Shown piece after piece: positions 47,584 to 56,811 of a stretch of 64,000 nt of DNA. The translations under genes were made by a program, and so were the position numbers. Under the pieces are notes generated by a model. That model worked only from the letters and a program-made list of their open reading frames with translations. It did not search any database and had not been told where the DNA came from. The first letter of the stretch is position 1. Every line of letters starts with the position of its first letter. This DNA comes from Ensifer adhaerens (GTDB lineage Bacteria; Pseudomonadota; Alphaproteobacteria; Rhizobiales; Rhizobiaceae), in contig NZ_CP015880.1 in the NCBI RefSeq assembly GCF_000697965.2, forward strand, positions 496,001-560,000, read 5' to 3'.

Positions 47584-48731
47584 GGCGCGTTGCAGGGGAT
47601 CGGATTGGCGGAAATGCTTGCCGGGGCGTCGGTGCCGGCCCCCGTCTTGGAGCAGGCGCCCTGGGCGGCATCATTGCCGGCGATCGCCACCTGCAGGGCA
47701 CGTTCCTGGCGGGCGAAATCGATCGAGCCGGTCACCAGCATGTCGACACCGCTGCCGGCGCCGCTCGTAGCGTCAGCGCGGCTCACGAGCAGCGGCTCGC
47801 TAAACATCGCAGTCGCCCTTGCGATCGCCTGCATGCCCGTTCCCCGCTCGGCTTGGGCGACGAGCATCAGCGGCAGTGGCTTTTCCGGCAGCAAGGCGCC
47901 CTGTGCCCAGATCGCTTTCAGCGCCGGCGGCGACATTGCCGCCACATTCACGTCGATGTCGTCAAGCGTTCCCGGCACGCGGTAGGGGCAGCGGCGCTTG
48001 CCGCAGTTGATGCCCGAGGAGAACTGCCACAGCGCGTAACTGTCCCAGTTGCCCATCGGGAAAACCTGGCGGATATCCGGTTTGTAACGGGCGTACCAGA
48101 GCGGCAGGCGCGACAGCAGCCGGTGTTTGGCCCGGTGCGCGGCGATGTATTTGGCGGTGATGTGGTTGGTATAGAGGATCGGGTAGCGCCCGGTCCGGGT
48201 CTTGATGTGCCCGGCGAAGATGGCGGCGTCCTCCAGCGACATGTACTTGTCCGGATCGATGCCCTCGAGATCGAGCACCATCAGCTCGTCGTCGCGCGGA
48301 TCGGCGTAATCGAGGAAATGGTTCGCCTGGTCGACGGGATTGCCCGGGCGGGCAAGATGGTAGGCACCCCACAGCAGCCCGTGCGAACGGGCAATCATCC
48401 GGCGGGTCTGGTAGAGCTCGCGGCTGACGGCGTATTTGCGCCACATGGTCTTGCAGTGGTTGAAGGTGTCGCCGTTGTGGTCGCCGGTGCAGGAGAAGCT
48501 TTCGGGCAGGCCGTCGGAGGCCTTGGCGATGAAACCGGAAACGCGCTTGTCGCCAAGCATCGTTTCCCAGTCGATGCTGTTCATCTCATAGGCGTCGACG
48601 ATGATGGCATTCGACTTGGTCTTCCAGGGCTCCATTTCACCGGCGCGTGCGATCGCCGCCGCGAAAGCCAGACCGATGAAGGTCGCGAGGCGCAGAATCA
48701 TCCCTGTCGTGGAGATACACCGCTTTGCCAT
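47580..48731 (-). CDS. GH25 family lysozyme-like protein
   Basis: A 383-residue protein with a signal peptide (LRLATFIGLAFAAAIARA). The GH25 barrel spans about residues 42-260: IIVDAYEMNSIDWETM, AKASDG, LWGAYHLARPGNP, ELMVLDLEGIDP and WQFSSGINCGKRRCPY. Acidic residues at the strand ends (D in VDAYE and the DLEG motif) are the likely catalytic pair for cleaving peptidoglycan. The C-terminal 110 residues are low complexity. The start is uncertain: ATG 48731 is used, ATG 48701 begins just before the hydrophobic segment. Its stop codon lies in the RIME-like palindrome. Confidence 0.82.
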   Translation of the reverse strand: MAKRCISTTGMILRLATFIGLAFAAAIARAGEMEPWKTKSNAIIVDAYEMNSIDWETMLGDKRVSGFIAKASDGLPESFSCTGDHNGDTFNHCKTMWRKYAVSRELYQTRRMIARSHGLLWGAYHLARPGNPVDQANHFLDYADPRDDELMVLDLEGIDPDKYMSLEDAAIFAGHIKTRTGRYPILYTNHITAKYIAAHRAKHRLLSRLPLWYARYKPDIRQVFPMGNWDSYALWQFSSGINCGKRRCPYRVPGTLDDIDVNVAAMSPPALKAIWAQGALLPEKPLPLMLVAQAERGTGMQAIARATAMFSEPLLVSRADATSGAGSGVDMLVTGSIDFARQERALQVAIAGNDAAQGACSKTGAGTDAPASISANPIPCNAP

Positions 48732-49123
48732 TCTCTGAGATTGCCGACAGTATCGTTAACGCATCGTAAATCCCAGCCCCCGAGCGGACTGTGCGGGAGC
48801 GACGCGCGAATGTATACCGACCTGTGGCTGTATATAAGAAATTGCTTTCATGTTCGCGATCTGACGATCAGCCGGGAAGGCGTTGGTCGACGATGCGGCA
48901 ATGCCTTGCTGCAGCAACGGGTGCTGGCCGCGCCACCTGATCCCGCAGGAGGCGGAAGATGGAACAAAACCGGTGACTTATGCGTTATCGGTCGATTTCG
49001 GATTTCCCGGCTGAGGGACATCCCCGTATCGGCCTCGGTCCGGGTGAAATCATGGAAAGGTTGAAATGCCGCGGCAACCCGAAACCGGGCCGCGCAAAAT
49101 GCGTTCGGTGATGGAGGGATTTT
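48732..49123. other. Divergent intergenic region of GH25 and BA14K genes
   Basis: No gene is seen in these 392 bases. It holds the EcfG-type promoter at 48961 and a GGAGGGA site before 49124, and presumably a promoter for the GH25 gene. A leader of about 130 bases lies before BA14K. Confidence 0.5.
48961..48986 (+). promoter_or_regulatory. EcfG/RpoE2-type stress promoter of the BA14K gene
   Basis: GGAAC (48961-48965), 17 bases, CGTT (48983-48986). This fits the alphaproteobacterial general stress sigma factor consensus (GGAAC-N16/17-CGTT). It is on the same strand as, and about 138 bases before, the BA14K gene. Confidence 0.65.
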
Positions 49124-49576
49124 ATGAAGAACGTGCTGAAGTCCGGGATGAGCCGGTGGTTTTCCGTGGCCGTTGCGGTGGCTGTGCTGGCGACGTCGGC
49201 CGCCCCGTCGCAGGCCTTCACGCCGACACCGCCGCGCCTTGAGCGGCAGAGCGATGCACAGAACGTCCAGTATCGCCGACCGGGCATGGAGCGTCGTGGC
49301 GGCTATTACTACTACAACGGCTACCGCGGTTATAACTACCGCCGCCCTGGCTATCGCTACTACAATGGCTGGTGGTATCCGATGGCAGCCTTCGGCACCG
49401 GAGTGATTATCGGTGGAGCGATCGCCCAGCCGCCGCGCTACACGCGTCCTGCCCCCGTCTATGGCAGCCGCCATGTGCAGTGGTGCTATGACCGCTACCG
49501 CTCATACCGGGCCTACGACAATACCTATCAGCCCTATGGCGGCCCGCGCCGCCAGTGCTATTCGCCCTATGGTTAA
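49124..49576 (+). CDS. BA14K family exported protein
   Basis: A 150-residue protein: signal peptide ([21 protein letters not shown]), a Tyr/Gly/Arg-rich middle ([20 protein letters not shown]), a hydrophobic turn ([12 protein letters not shown]), and the BA14K motif [20 protein letters not shown] with the paired cysteine near the end (RRQCYSPYG). Named after the Brucella 14-kDa immunoreactive protein; lectin-like activity is reported for that member. Transcription is likely under the general stress response because of the GGAAC/CGTT promoter. Confidence 0.85.
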   Translation: MKNVLKSGMSRWFSVAVAVAVLATSAAPSQAFTPTPPRLERQSDAQNVQYRRPGMERRGGYYYYNGYRGYNYRRPGYRYYNGWWYPMAAFGTGVIIGGAIAQPPRYTRPAPVYGSRHVQWCYDRYRSYRAYDNTYQPYGGPRRQCYSPYG

Positions 49577-49585
49577 AGGGTAGGC

Positions 49586-49617
49586 AGGGCCGGGCGCTTC
49601 CGCTCCTGGCCCTTTTT
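49586..49617 (+). terminator. Terminator of the BA14K gene
   Basis: AGGGCC (49586-49591) pairs with GGCCCT (49608-49613), followed by TTTTT, 10 bases after the stop. Confidence 0.65.
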
Positions 49618-49707
49618 CGCCTGGGATCACATGAGGCCGCCATAGCTGCGAGCGATGGGCCTGGCCGATGATCGCGCCGTGCCTGGTGAGAACTTGTCCT
49701 GCAGTGG

Positions 49708-50142
49708 CTAAAGTTCTTGGGCGAGCCCGATGAGCAGCCCCTCGGGACCGCGGATATAGCAAAGCCGATAGGCGTCCTTATACTGGACCACTTCGCCGAC
49801 CAACTGCGCGCCGCGTTTGCGGAGCCGCTCAACCGTATCGTCGACGTCGTCGACCGCGAGCATGACGCGGAGGTAGCCAAGCGCATTGACCGGGGCAGTC
49901 CGGTGATCGGCGACGACCGGTGCTGCGAGGAAGCGGGAAAGCTCGAGCCTGCTGTGGCCATCCGGCGTACGCATCATGGCAATTTCGACATGCTGATCGC
50001 CGAGCCCGGTGACACGCCCGGCCCATTCCCCGTCGATCGTCGCCCGCCCTTCGAGCTCAAGGCCAAGTTCGCGAAAGAAATCGATCGTCTCTTCGAGGTC
50101 TTCGACGACGATGCCTATGTTGTCCATTCGCTTGAGCGCCAT
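49708..50142 (-). CDS. VOC (glyoxalase/bleomycin resistance) family protein
   Basis: A 144-residue protein of VOC fold: MALKRMDNIGIVVEDLEETI begins the first module, ARLELSRF-type strand and LRVMLAVDDVDDTVERLRKR the second, and IRGPEGLLIGLAQEL ends it. Metal ligands are plausibly H and E residues of each module; the substrate is unknown. GGAG precedes ATG 50142. Confidence 0.8.
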   Translation of the reverse strand: MALKRMDNIGIVVEDLEETIDFFRELGLELEGRATIDGEWAGRVTGLGDQHVEIAMMRTPDGHSRLELSRFLAAPVVADHRTAPVNALGYLRVMLAVDDVDDTVERLRKRGAQLVGEVVQYKDAYRLCYIRGPEGLLIGLAQEL

Positions 50143-50229
50143 GTTTCCAATCTCCACGGTGTCGTTCCGGTCTACGGGGACGTCGCTCCAAACAACACCG
50201 AACGCCTGGGGAGAGTTCCGACCGGTGTC

Positions 50230-51219
50230 TCAGAGAATGCCGATCCGCCGGAGAATCCACCAGGCAAAGCCCATGGAGAGTGCGATGAACAACGCCGCAT
50301 AGAGCGTGCCGGTGCCGTCGGCGAAGGGCAGCGCCCCGGTATTCATGCCGAAGAAGCCGGTGACGAGCGTCGGCGGCAGGAGGAAGGCGGTCATCAGCGA
50401 CAGGATGTAAAGATGCCGATTGGTCTCCGAAGAGATCTTGCTGTCGATCTCTTCATGCAGCAGACGCGCGCGTTCCTGCAGGGCGAAGACGTCGCGGTCG
50501 ACCGCTTCGAGCCGGTCGGAAAGCCGCTCGGCGGCGTCGATGAACCCGGGCGGTACCTCGTCCTCATCCGATGCGCCCGCCCGCCTGAGCAAGGCGAGGA
50601 TCGTGCGAAGGTGCCGATGCAGCCGCACCACCGTGCGCCGCAGCGGCGCAAGCCCCGGCTGCTGCCGATGCCCAGCCTCGCCATAAACATGGTCCTCGAT
50701 GACGTTCAGATCCTCGGTCAGTTCCAGAACCAGCGAGATCAGCGTGCGCTGGAATTCGACGACGATCATCTCGAAGAGGTCGATCGGCCGTGCGCATTTC
50801 GTGCTCTTTTCCACCGCTGCCTTGACGCGGTCGATGCTGCGCAAAGGATGCAGGCGGGTGGTGATGATGATGCGGTCGCTGACGGCGAAATGCAGCCAGC
50901 CGATCGTCTTCGTCACCGCGTCGAAGGTGCGCTCGAAATCGACGAGCGTGCCGTGCACGATATCGTCCGAAACGGTGATGGCCGCCTGGGTATCGTGGCT
51001 CGTCAGCGTGGCGACTGCGAGCGGCGGCAGGTTGCCGATCCGCTCGATGAGCGCAGGCGTTCGCGCGTCCGAGAGCGCGAGGTGAACCCACACCCATCCT
51101 TCCCCGGATAGCAGGCTGTCGATCGAGGCGTCGGTGGCGATCCGCTGGCAGCGGCTTTCGCCCGGCAGGAAACGATAGGCCCAGACGATGCCGGGTATTT
51201 CAGGGGAAATCAGGTTCAT
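50230..51219 (-). CDS. CorA-family divalent cation transporter, ZntB-like
   Basis: A 329-residue protein ending in two helices with the signature GFFGMNTGALPF, and a last helix with IALSMGFAWWIL. The N-terminal domain resembles ZntB more than CorA: IVWAYRFLPG near the start and a longer spacer. ZntB proteins move Zn2+ (efflux or uptake, disputed). ATG 51219 is used; the upstream extension has no site. Confidence 0.8.
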   Translation of the reverse strand: MNLISPEIPGIVWAYRFLPGESRCQRIATDASIDSLLSGEGWVWVHLALSDARTPALIERIGNLPPLAVATLTSHDTQAAITVSDDIVHGTLVDFERTFDAVTKTIGWLHFAVSDRIIITTRLHPLRSIDRVKAAVEKSTKCARPIDLFEMIVVEFQRTLISLVLELTEDLNVIEDHVYGEAGHRQQPGLAPLRRTVVRLHRHLRTILALLRRAGASDEDEVPPGFIDAAERLSDRLEAVDRDVFALQERARLLHEEIDSKISSETNRHLYILSLMTAFLLPPTLVTGFFGMNTGALPFADGTGTLYAALFIALSMGFAWWILRRIGIL

Positions 51220-51423
51220 CTGAACGCCTTGTCCAGGGTCCGCCGCCTGTTCCGATCCATCGTTGGCAACGGGAGGGAGGAACACGCAGCCATTCAAAGT
51301 GCTAAAGTGACAGTCGCGCGTCCAGCGACGACGCGCGGCACCATCTGTCTTGGCTTCTATGCGCCGTTGATGACAGTTTTGTTACGGGCGGCCGCAGCCC
51401 GATGTTCGGGAAGCCGACGGCAA

Positions 51424-51453
51424 TTGACGTTGACGTTTACGTAAAAATCAATA
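51424..51453 (+). promoter_or_regulatory. Candidate MerR/LiuR-type operator-promoter for acyl-CoA genes
   Basis: TTGACG (51424-51429), an 18-base spacer with the perfect palindrome TTTACGTAAA (51436-51445), and TCAATA (51448-51453). A palindrome inside a long promoter spacer is the MerR-family layout; LiuR, a MerR member, controls branched-chain amino acid and acyl-CoA genes in proteobacteria. It lies about 60 bases before the acyl-CoA dehydrogenase. The regulator is an inference. Confidence 0.45.
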
Positions 51454-51508
51454 GTGTTCGGCGCACGAGGCCGCGCCCGGCGCGACCTGGCTATCTGGGA
51501 GGATCATC

Positions 51509-53290
51509 ATGTACAAGGCACCCGTCGACGAGATCGCATTCACGCTGAAGCACGTGGCAGGCATGGGCGATGCACTGCAATCGGGCGCGCTGGGTGATCT
51601 CGGTGAAGACCTGGTCGATGCCATCCTTTCGGAGGCCGGTCGGTTCGCGACGGAAGAGGTGGCGCCGCTTGGCGACATCGGCGACAAGCAGGGGTCGCGC
51701 CTCGTCGAAGGCAAGGTCGAGACCCCAAACGGTTGGCGCGATCTCTACCACAACTGGATCGCCGGCGGCTGGAACGGGCTGACGGCCCCGGAAGATTTCG
51801 GCGGCCAGAACCTGCCGCATATGCTGCACGTCGCCGCCATGGAAATGTGGAACGCCGGCTCCATGGCCTTCGCGCTTGGCCCGACGCTCACCATGGGCGC
51901 CGTCGAGGCGCTGGAAAAGCACGGTTCCGATGAGCTCAAGGCCACCTATCTGCCGAAGATGGTCTCCGGCGAATGGACCGGCACCATGAACTTGACCGAG
52001 CCGCATGCCGGCTCCGACCTCGGTGTGCTGAAGGCCCGCGCTGAGCGCCGCGACGACGGCACCTACCGCATCTTCGGCCAGAAGATCTTCATCACCTGGG
52101 GCGAACACGACTTCACCGACAACATCGTCCATCTGGTGCTGGCGCGCCTTCCGGACGCGCCGGCCGGCACCCGCGGCATCTCGCTGTTCCTCGTGCCGAA
52201 ATTCCTGGTCAACGCGGACGGTTCGCTCGGCGAGCGCAACGATCTCTTCTGCCATTCGCTCGAACACAAGCTCGGTATCCATGGATCGCCGACCTGCACG
52301 ATGATCTATGGCGACGGCAAGTTCGGCGCTGAAAAGGGCGCGATCGGCTATCTGATCGGCGAGGAGAACCGCGGCCTCGCCTGCATGTTCACGATGATGA
52401 ACAACGCCCGTCTGGCCGTCGGCATGCAGGGCGTGGCCATTGCCGACGCCGCGACGCAGAAGGCGATCGCCTTTGCCAAGGAGCGCACCCAGGGTAAGGC
52501 GCCTGGCTGGACGGGGCAGGGCATGAGCCCGATCATCGAGCACCCGGATGTTGCCCGCATGCTCCTGACGATGAAGGCGCTGACGCAGGGCTCGCGCGCG
52601 ATTTCCTACGCCTGCGCCCACGCCGTCGACATGGGGCATGCAGCCGAAGGCGAAAAGGCGAAGTTCTGGCAGGAACGCTCCAGCCTGCTGACGCCGATCG
52701 CCAAGTCCTTCTCGACCGACGCCGGCGTCGATGTCGCCTCGATGGGTATCCAGGTGCATGGTGGCATGGGCTTCATCGAGGAAACGGGTGCTGCCCGCTA
52801 TCTGCGCGACGCCCGCATCGCGCCGATCTACGAGGGTACCAACGGCATCCAGGCGATCGACCTCGTCACCCGCAAGCTGCCGCTTTCCGATGGCGGCCAC
52901 GTGCGTGGCTTCATTGCCGAGTTGCGCGAGATCGCCGCGGCAGTTCGCGCCTCGAACCGCGACGGTTTTGGCGAGACGGCTGCACGCCTCGATGCGGCGC
53001 TGGACGATCTTTCGGCCGCGACCGAGTGGCTGATTGCGGCTGTTGCCGGCGGCAAGCTCGCAGAAGCACTCGCCGGCGCCACCGCCTACCAGCGGCTCTT
53101 CGGCCTGGCGCTGACCGGCGCCTATCTCGCCAAGGGTGGTCTGGCGGACGTCAGCGATGGCAAGGACGATCAGCGCATTGCGCTCTGCCGCTTCACCGCC
53201 GAAAACCTGCTGGCCGAGACTGCCGCACTGAAAGACCGTGTCGTCAACGGTGCCGACAGCCTCGCCGTCGCTCGCGCTGTTCTGGCCTGA
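51509..53290 (+). CDS. Acyl-CoA dehydrogenase, long C-terminal-extended form
   Basis: A 593-residue flavoprotein: N-terminal helical domain, the middle domain with [17 protein letters not shown], and [18 protein letters not shown] with the likely catalytic E442 in IYEGTNG. The extra C-terminal domain (about residues 465-590) is typical of FadE-like enzymes. It makes the 2-enoyl-CoA, the substrate for the enoyl-CoA hydratase that follows by 11 bases. Chain-length range is unknown. Confidence 0.92.
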   Translation: MYKAPVDEIAFTLKHVAGMGDALQSGALGDLGEDLVDAILSEAGRFATEEVAPLGDIGDKQGSRLVEGKVETPNGWRDLYHNWIAGGWNGLTAPEDFGGQNLPHMLHVAAMEMWNAGSMAFALGPTLTMGAVEALEKHGSDELKATYLPKMVSGEWTGTMNLTEPHAGSDLGVLKARAERRDDGTYRIFGQKIFITWGEHDFTDNIVHLVLARLPDAPAGTRGISLFLVPKFLVNADGSLGERNDLFCHSLEHKLGIHGSPTCTMIYGDGKFGAEKGAIGYLIGEENRGLACMFTMMNNARLAVGMQGVAIADAATQKAIAFAKERTQGKAPGWTGQGMSPIIEHPDVARMLLTMKALTQGSRAISYACAHAVDMGHAAEGEKAKFWQERSSLLTPIAKSFSTDAGVDVASMGIQVHGGMGFIEETGAARYLRDARIAPIYEGTNGIQAIDLVTRKLPLSDGGHVRGFIAELREIAAAVRASNRDGFGETAARLDAALDDLSAATEWLIAAVAGGKLAEALAGATAYQRLFGLALTGAYLAKGGLADVSDGKDDQRIALCRFTAENLLAETAALKDRVVNGADSLAVARAVLA

Positions 53291-53301
53291 AAGGACCCAT
53301 C

Positions 53302-54054
53302 ATGACCGACCACGTGCTCATCGAACGGCCGGAAGCCCACCCCGGCGTCCAGGTGATCCGCTTCAACCGGCCGGAAAAGAAAAACGCCATCACGCGCGAC
53401 ATGTACGCGAAGATGACCAATGCGCTGACGGTCGCTTCTAGCGATCCGGCCGTGCGCGCCACCGCCTTTCTCGGCACCGATGGTTGCTTCTCCGCCGGCA
53501 ACGACATGGCCGACTTCCTCGCCTTCGCCATGGGCGGTTCCATGGGCATAGAGGTGATCGAGTTCCTGAAGGCACTCGCGACCGCAACGAAGCCTGTCGT
53601 TTCGGGCGTCGACGGTCTCGCGATTGGCATCGGCACGACGATCCATCTGCATTGCGACCTGACGATTGCGTCCGAGCGCTCGGTCTTCAAGACGCCCTTC
53701 GTCGACCTGGCGCTGGTGCCGGAAGCGGCCTCCAGCCTGATCGCGCCGCGCATCATGGGTCACCAGCGGGCCTTCGCGCTGCTTGCCGCCGGCGAACCGC
53801 TCACCGCAGGCGAGGCCGTGGACGCGGGACTGATCTGGAAGATTGTCGGCGCGGACGCGGTCGAGCGCGAAACCCTGGCGCTTGCTGGCCGGCTCGCCAA
53901 GAAGCCGCCGGAGGCGCTTCGCATCGCCCGCGATCTCGTCCGTGGCGACCGCAGCGACGTGCTGGCGCGTATCGACGAAGAGGCGAAGCACTTCGCCGCG
54001 CAATTGAAGAGTGCCGAGGCGCGGGCCGCCTTCGAGGCCTTCATGCGCCGCTAA
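53302..54054 (+). CDS. Enoyl-CoA hydratase/isomerase family protein
   Basis: A 250-residue crotonase. FNRPEKKNAITRDMYAKM and GCFSAGNDMADFLAF form the CoA/oxyanion site and VDGLAIGIGTTIHLHCDL the second oxyanion strand. The usual first catalytic Glu position holds other residues, and the sequence may be an isomerase-type member. AAGGA lies 7 bases before ATG 53302. It is co-transcribed with the acyl-CoA dehydrogenase. Confidence 0.85.
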   Translation: MTDHVLIERPEAHPGVQVIRFNRPEKKNAITRDMYAKMTNALTVASSDPAVRATAFLGTDGCFSAGNDMADFLAFAMGGSMGIEVIEFLKALATATKPVVSGVDGLAIGIGTTIHLHCDLTIASERSVFKTPFVDLALVPEAASSLIAPRIMGHQRAFALLAAGEPLTAGEAVDAGLIWKIVGADAVERETLALAGRLAKKPPEALRIARDLVRGDRSDVLARIDEEAKHFAAQLKSAEARAAFEAFMRR

Positions 54055-54080
54055 ACCAGTTTGGATTTGTGATGGGTGAG

Positions 54081-54105
54081 ACGGGTGCCTCTGTGCACCC
54101 GTTTT
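54081..54105 (+). terminator. Terminator of the acyl-CoA operon
   Basis: ACGGGTGC (54081-54088) pairs with GCACCCGT (54095-54102) and is followed by TTT. It lies 26 bases after the hydratase stop. A further CCATCCC/GGGATGG hairpin is at 54231-54250. Confidence 0.7.
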
Positions 54106-54411
54106 GCATTCGGGGGCAAGCTCTTACCCGGCCGGCGGTAAAGATCCCGTTGCCGCCGCCATCGCGAACTTGAATAGATCAATTTTAATTTGTTCTTAAA
54201 TACCGGTCGCTAGCGTCCTGCGCGATAGGCCCATCCCTATTTTGGGATGGCCCCAGCCGCATGAAGCAGGGCTGGCCTCGCCTTCGGGCATGTTCAACGT
54301 TTTCCCGTCAGCCTCTGCGCGCCGTCTTCACGGACGGACGACGGATGCTGCGCGAAAATCATCAAGAGCTCATGTCCGGCGGCCGCCGCCGGCACCCATT
54401 GGGAGCCCACC
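54106..54411. other. Region upstream of the first chemoreceptor gene
   Basis: No gene is seen in these 306 bases. It holds a hairpin at 54231-54250 (CCATCCC, loop TATTTT, GGGATGG) and an AT-rich stretch (54180-54200) that may be promoter DNA. Confidence 0.4.
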
Positions 54412-56511
54412 TTGTCCAAGCGATCGAACCTCATGACGCGCATTCTCGTTGCCGCGTCCTGTGTCGTCGTCGGCGCTTTCGCCGGCTTTTCCGTTTACAT
54501 CGACAGCCTGCAGCGCGACACGACCACCAAGGCCGTCGAGGAGAACATTGCCTCCTCCGGCACCCAGGCCGCGCAGAGCGTCGCCAAGTGGCTGAACGGC
54601 CGCGTCACGCTGACGGCGATGGTGGCTGATGCCACCGGCAACGTCGCGGATGACGGTGGGGTCCAGCCGATCCTGAAGAACGACGTTCTCACCAGCGAAT
54701 TCATGTCGACCTATGTTGGCAACGAAAGCGGCAAGTTCATCACCTGGCCCGACAATCCGATGCCGGCAGGCTATGACCCGCGTCAGCGCCCCTGGTACCA
54801 GCAGGCCGTCAAGGCTGACGCTCGCGTGCTGACCGAACCCTATGTCGACGCGTCCAGCGGCGCGCTGATCATCAGCGCCGCCGTTCCGGTCAAGCGCGAC
54901 GGCAAGCTCTATGGCGTTGCCGCCAGCGACTTCTCGCTCGATACCCTGGTGACGATGATCAAGGGCGTCGATGTCGGCGGTGAAGGCTTTGCCTTCCTCG
55001 CCAGCAAGGACGGCCAGATCCTGGTTCATCCCGATGCCAAGCTGGTCACCAAGTCGCTCGCCGATGCCTTCCCGATCGACACACCGGCAATCGGCTCCGG
55101 TATCATGAACACCGAGCTCGACGGCAAGCCGATGCTGGTGAGCTTCGTTCCGGTCCAGGGCCTGCCCTCGGTCGAATGGTATGTCGGCTTCGTCATCGAC
55201 GCCGACGCCGCCTATTCGGCGATCGATCAGTTCCGCATTGCCGCGACCATCGCCACGATCCTTGCGGTCGGCGTGATGCTCGTCTTCCTCGCGACCTTCC
55301 TCAACCGCCTCGTCATCCGTCCTGTCACGGATATGACCAGCGCGATGGAGAAGCTCGCGTCGGGTAACCACAACGTTGCAATCCCCGGCGAAGAGCGGAC
55401 CGACCAGATCGGCTCGATGGCCGCCGCCGTCGCCGTCTTCAAGGCCAATGCCGTCGAGCGCGCCCGCCTCGAAAGCGAGGCGGATGCGAACCGTTCGCTG
55501 TCGGAACGCGAGCGCCTGGAACGCGAGGCGCAGAAGGCGCGCGACGCTGCCGAAGTGCAGCAGGCTGTCGATGGTCTGGCAACCGGCCTCGGCCGTCTTG
55601 CTGACGGCGATCTGGCCTATCGCATCGACAATCCCTTCGCCGATCGTCTCGATCGCCTGCGCGCCGACTTCAACAATTCGGTCGCCAAGCTGCACGACAC
55701 GCTCTGCGCCGTCGGTGCCAATGCCCGCGGCATTGATGCCGGCGCGACGGAAATCCGCTCGGCCGCCGACGATCTCGCCCGCCGCACCGAGCAGCAGGCA
55801 GCCTCGGTCGAAGAGACCGCCGCAGCGCTTGAAGAGATCACCACGACGGTCAAGGACTCCGCCCGTCGGGCTGAAGAGGTCGGCGCGCTGGTCGCCCGCA
55901 CGCGTGCCGGCGCTGAGAAGTCCGGCGAAGTCGTTGCCAACGCCGTAGATGCGATGCATGCGATCGAGAAGTCCTCGGGCGAGATCTCCAACATCATCGG
56001 CGTCATCGATGATATCGCCTTCCAGACCAACCTCCTTGCACTGAACGCCGGCGTCGAGGCGGCCCGTGCCGGTGAAGCCGGCAAGGGCTTTGCCGTCGTC
56101 GCGCAGGAAGTGCGTGAACTCGCCCAGCGCTCGGCCAATGCGGCCAAGGAGATCAAGGCACTGATCACCACCTCCGGCAACCAGGTCCGCAACGGCGTGA
56201 CCTTGGTCGGCGACACCGGCAAGGCACTGGAGACGATCGTCGCCGAAGTCCAGGAGATCAACAAGCACGTGAGCGCGATCGTGACCGCGACGCGCGAGCA
56301 GTCGACGGGCCTCCAGGAGATCAACACGGCGGTCAACACCATGGATCAGGGCACGCAACAGAACGCGGCCATGGTCGAGGAACAGACGGCGGCAAGCCAT
56401 GGTTTGGCGTCGGAAGCAGCCTCGCTCAACGCACTGCTGGCCCAGTTTAACCTCGGCGATACGCAGAGCGTATACGCGGCAGCGACCAGCCACCGCCGCC
56501 GGGCAGCCTAG
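54412..56511 (+). CDS. Methyl-accepting chemotaxis protein 1
   Basis: A 699-residue receptor: membrane helix 1 (about 9-28), a large periplasmic Cache-type ligand domain (about 30-275, with [10 protein letters not shown] and [12 protein letters not shown]), helix 2 (about 278-303), HAMP (304-356), and the cytoplasmic signalling rod. The hairpin tip reads [20 protein letters not shown]. The start TTG 54412 has GGGAG 7 bases upstream; ATG 54433 is an alternative. Residues 353-681 are nearly identical to the same part of receptor 2. There is no C-terminal CheR-binding pentapeptide visible. Confidence 0.93.
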   Translation: MSKRSNLMTRILVAASCVVVGAFAGFSVYIDSLQRDTTTKAVEENIASSGTQAAQSVAKWLNGRVTLTAMVADATGNVADDGGVQPILKNDVLTSEFMSTYVGNESGKFITWPDNPMPAGYDPRQRPWYQQAVKADARVLTEPYVDASSGALIISAAVPVKRDGKLYGVAASDFSLDTLVTMIKGVDVGGEGFAFLASKDGQILVHPDAKLVTKSLADAFPIDTPAIGSGIMNTELDGKPMLVSFVPVQGLPSVEWYVGFVIDADAAYSAIDQFRIAATIATILAVGVMLVFLATFLNRLVIRPVTDMTSAMEKLASGNHNVAIPGEERTDQIGSMAAAVAVFKANAVERARLESEADANRSLSERERLEREAQKARDAAEVQQAVDGLATGLGRLADGDLAYRIDNPFADRLDRLRADFNNSVAKLHDTLCAVGANARGIDAGATEIRSAADDLARRTEQQAASVEETAAALEEITTTVKDSARRAEEVGALVARTRAGAEKSGEVVANAVDAMHAIEKSSGEISNIIGVIDDIAFQTNLLALNAGVEAARAGEAGKGFAVVAQEVRELAQRSANAAKEIKALITTSGNQVRNGVTLVGDTGKALETIVAEVQEINKHVSAIVTATREQSTGLQEINTAVNTMDQGTQQNAAMVEEQTAASHGLASEAASLNALLAQFNLGDTQSVYAAATSHRRRAA
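55468..56455 (+). repeat. Direct repeat, copy A (shared chemoreceptor signalling module)
   Basis: 988 bases that recur at 57985-58972 with a constant offset of 2517 and no gap. The two predicted peptides differ at only about two residues (N/Q and Q/H). In the first 220 bases I counted about 11 differences, all synonymous. Confidence 0.9.
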
Positions 56512-56533
56512 TCCTCGCCGACATTTGAGAAGC

Positions 56534-56560
56534 AAAAGGCCCGGGAGACCGGGCCTTTTC
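56534..56560 (+). terminator. Terminator of chemoreceptor 1
   Basis: AAAAGGCCCGG (56534-56544), GAGA loop, CCGGGCCTTTT (56549-56559), then C and TTT. A clear intrinsic terminator. Confidence 0.88.
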
Positions 56561-56811
56561 TTTGCGCAGTGCATCAGGATTCTCGCTTTTCACTGCAGGA
56601 TCGCGAGTCATCCCCTTGTTTCTTAAGCTTTGATAAAGCGCTCGCGCATACCGTTTCTTCGCCGCGAAATGACTTCGCCCGCACGTCGCCTCCAGCATTC
56701 ATCATCGCGATGTGCCCCAGACACCTGTCCCAATGCTCAGCGTGCCCGTCACGCAATCGATGATTTGGCCGCGCACGACCGCAACGGCGGAGGCGCGAGG
56801 GGAGACATACG

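Noticed and set aside
47559..49064. 501-codon open frame on the plus strand across the GH25 gene
   Set aside because: It begins in the RIME-like repeat and runs antisense to the lysozyme; no motif supports it.
54370..56574. 734-codon open frame on the minus strand across chemoreceptor 1
   Set aside because: Antisense shadow; the plus strand encodes a complete receptor with terminator.
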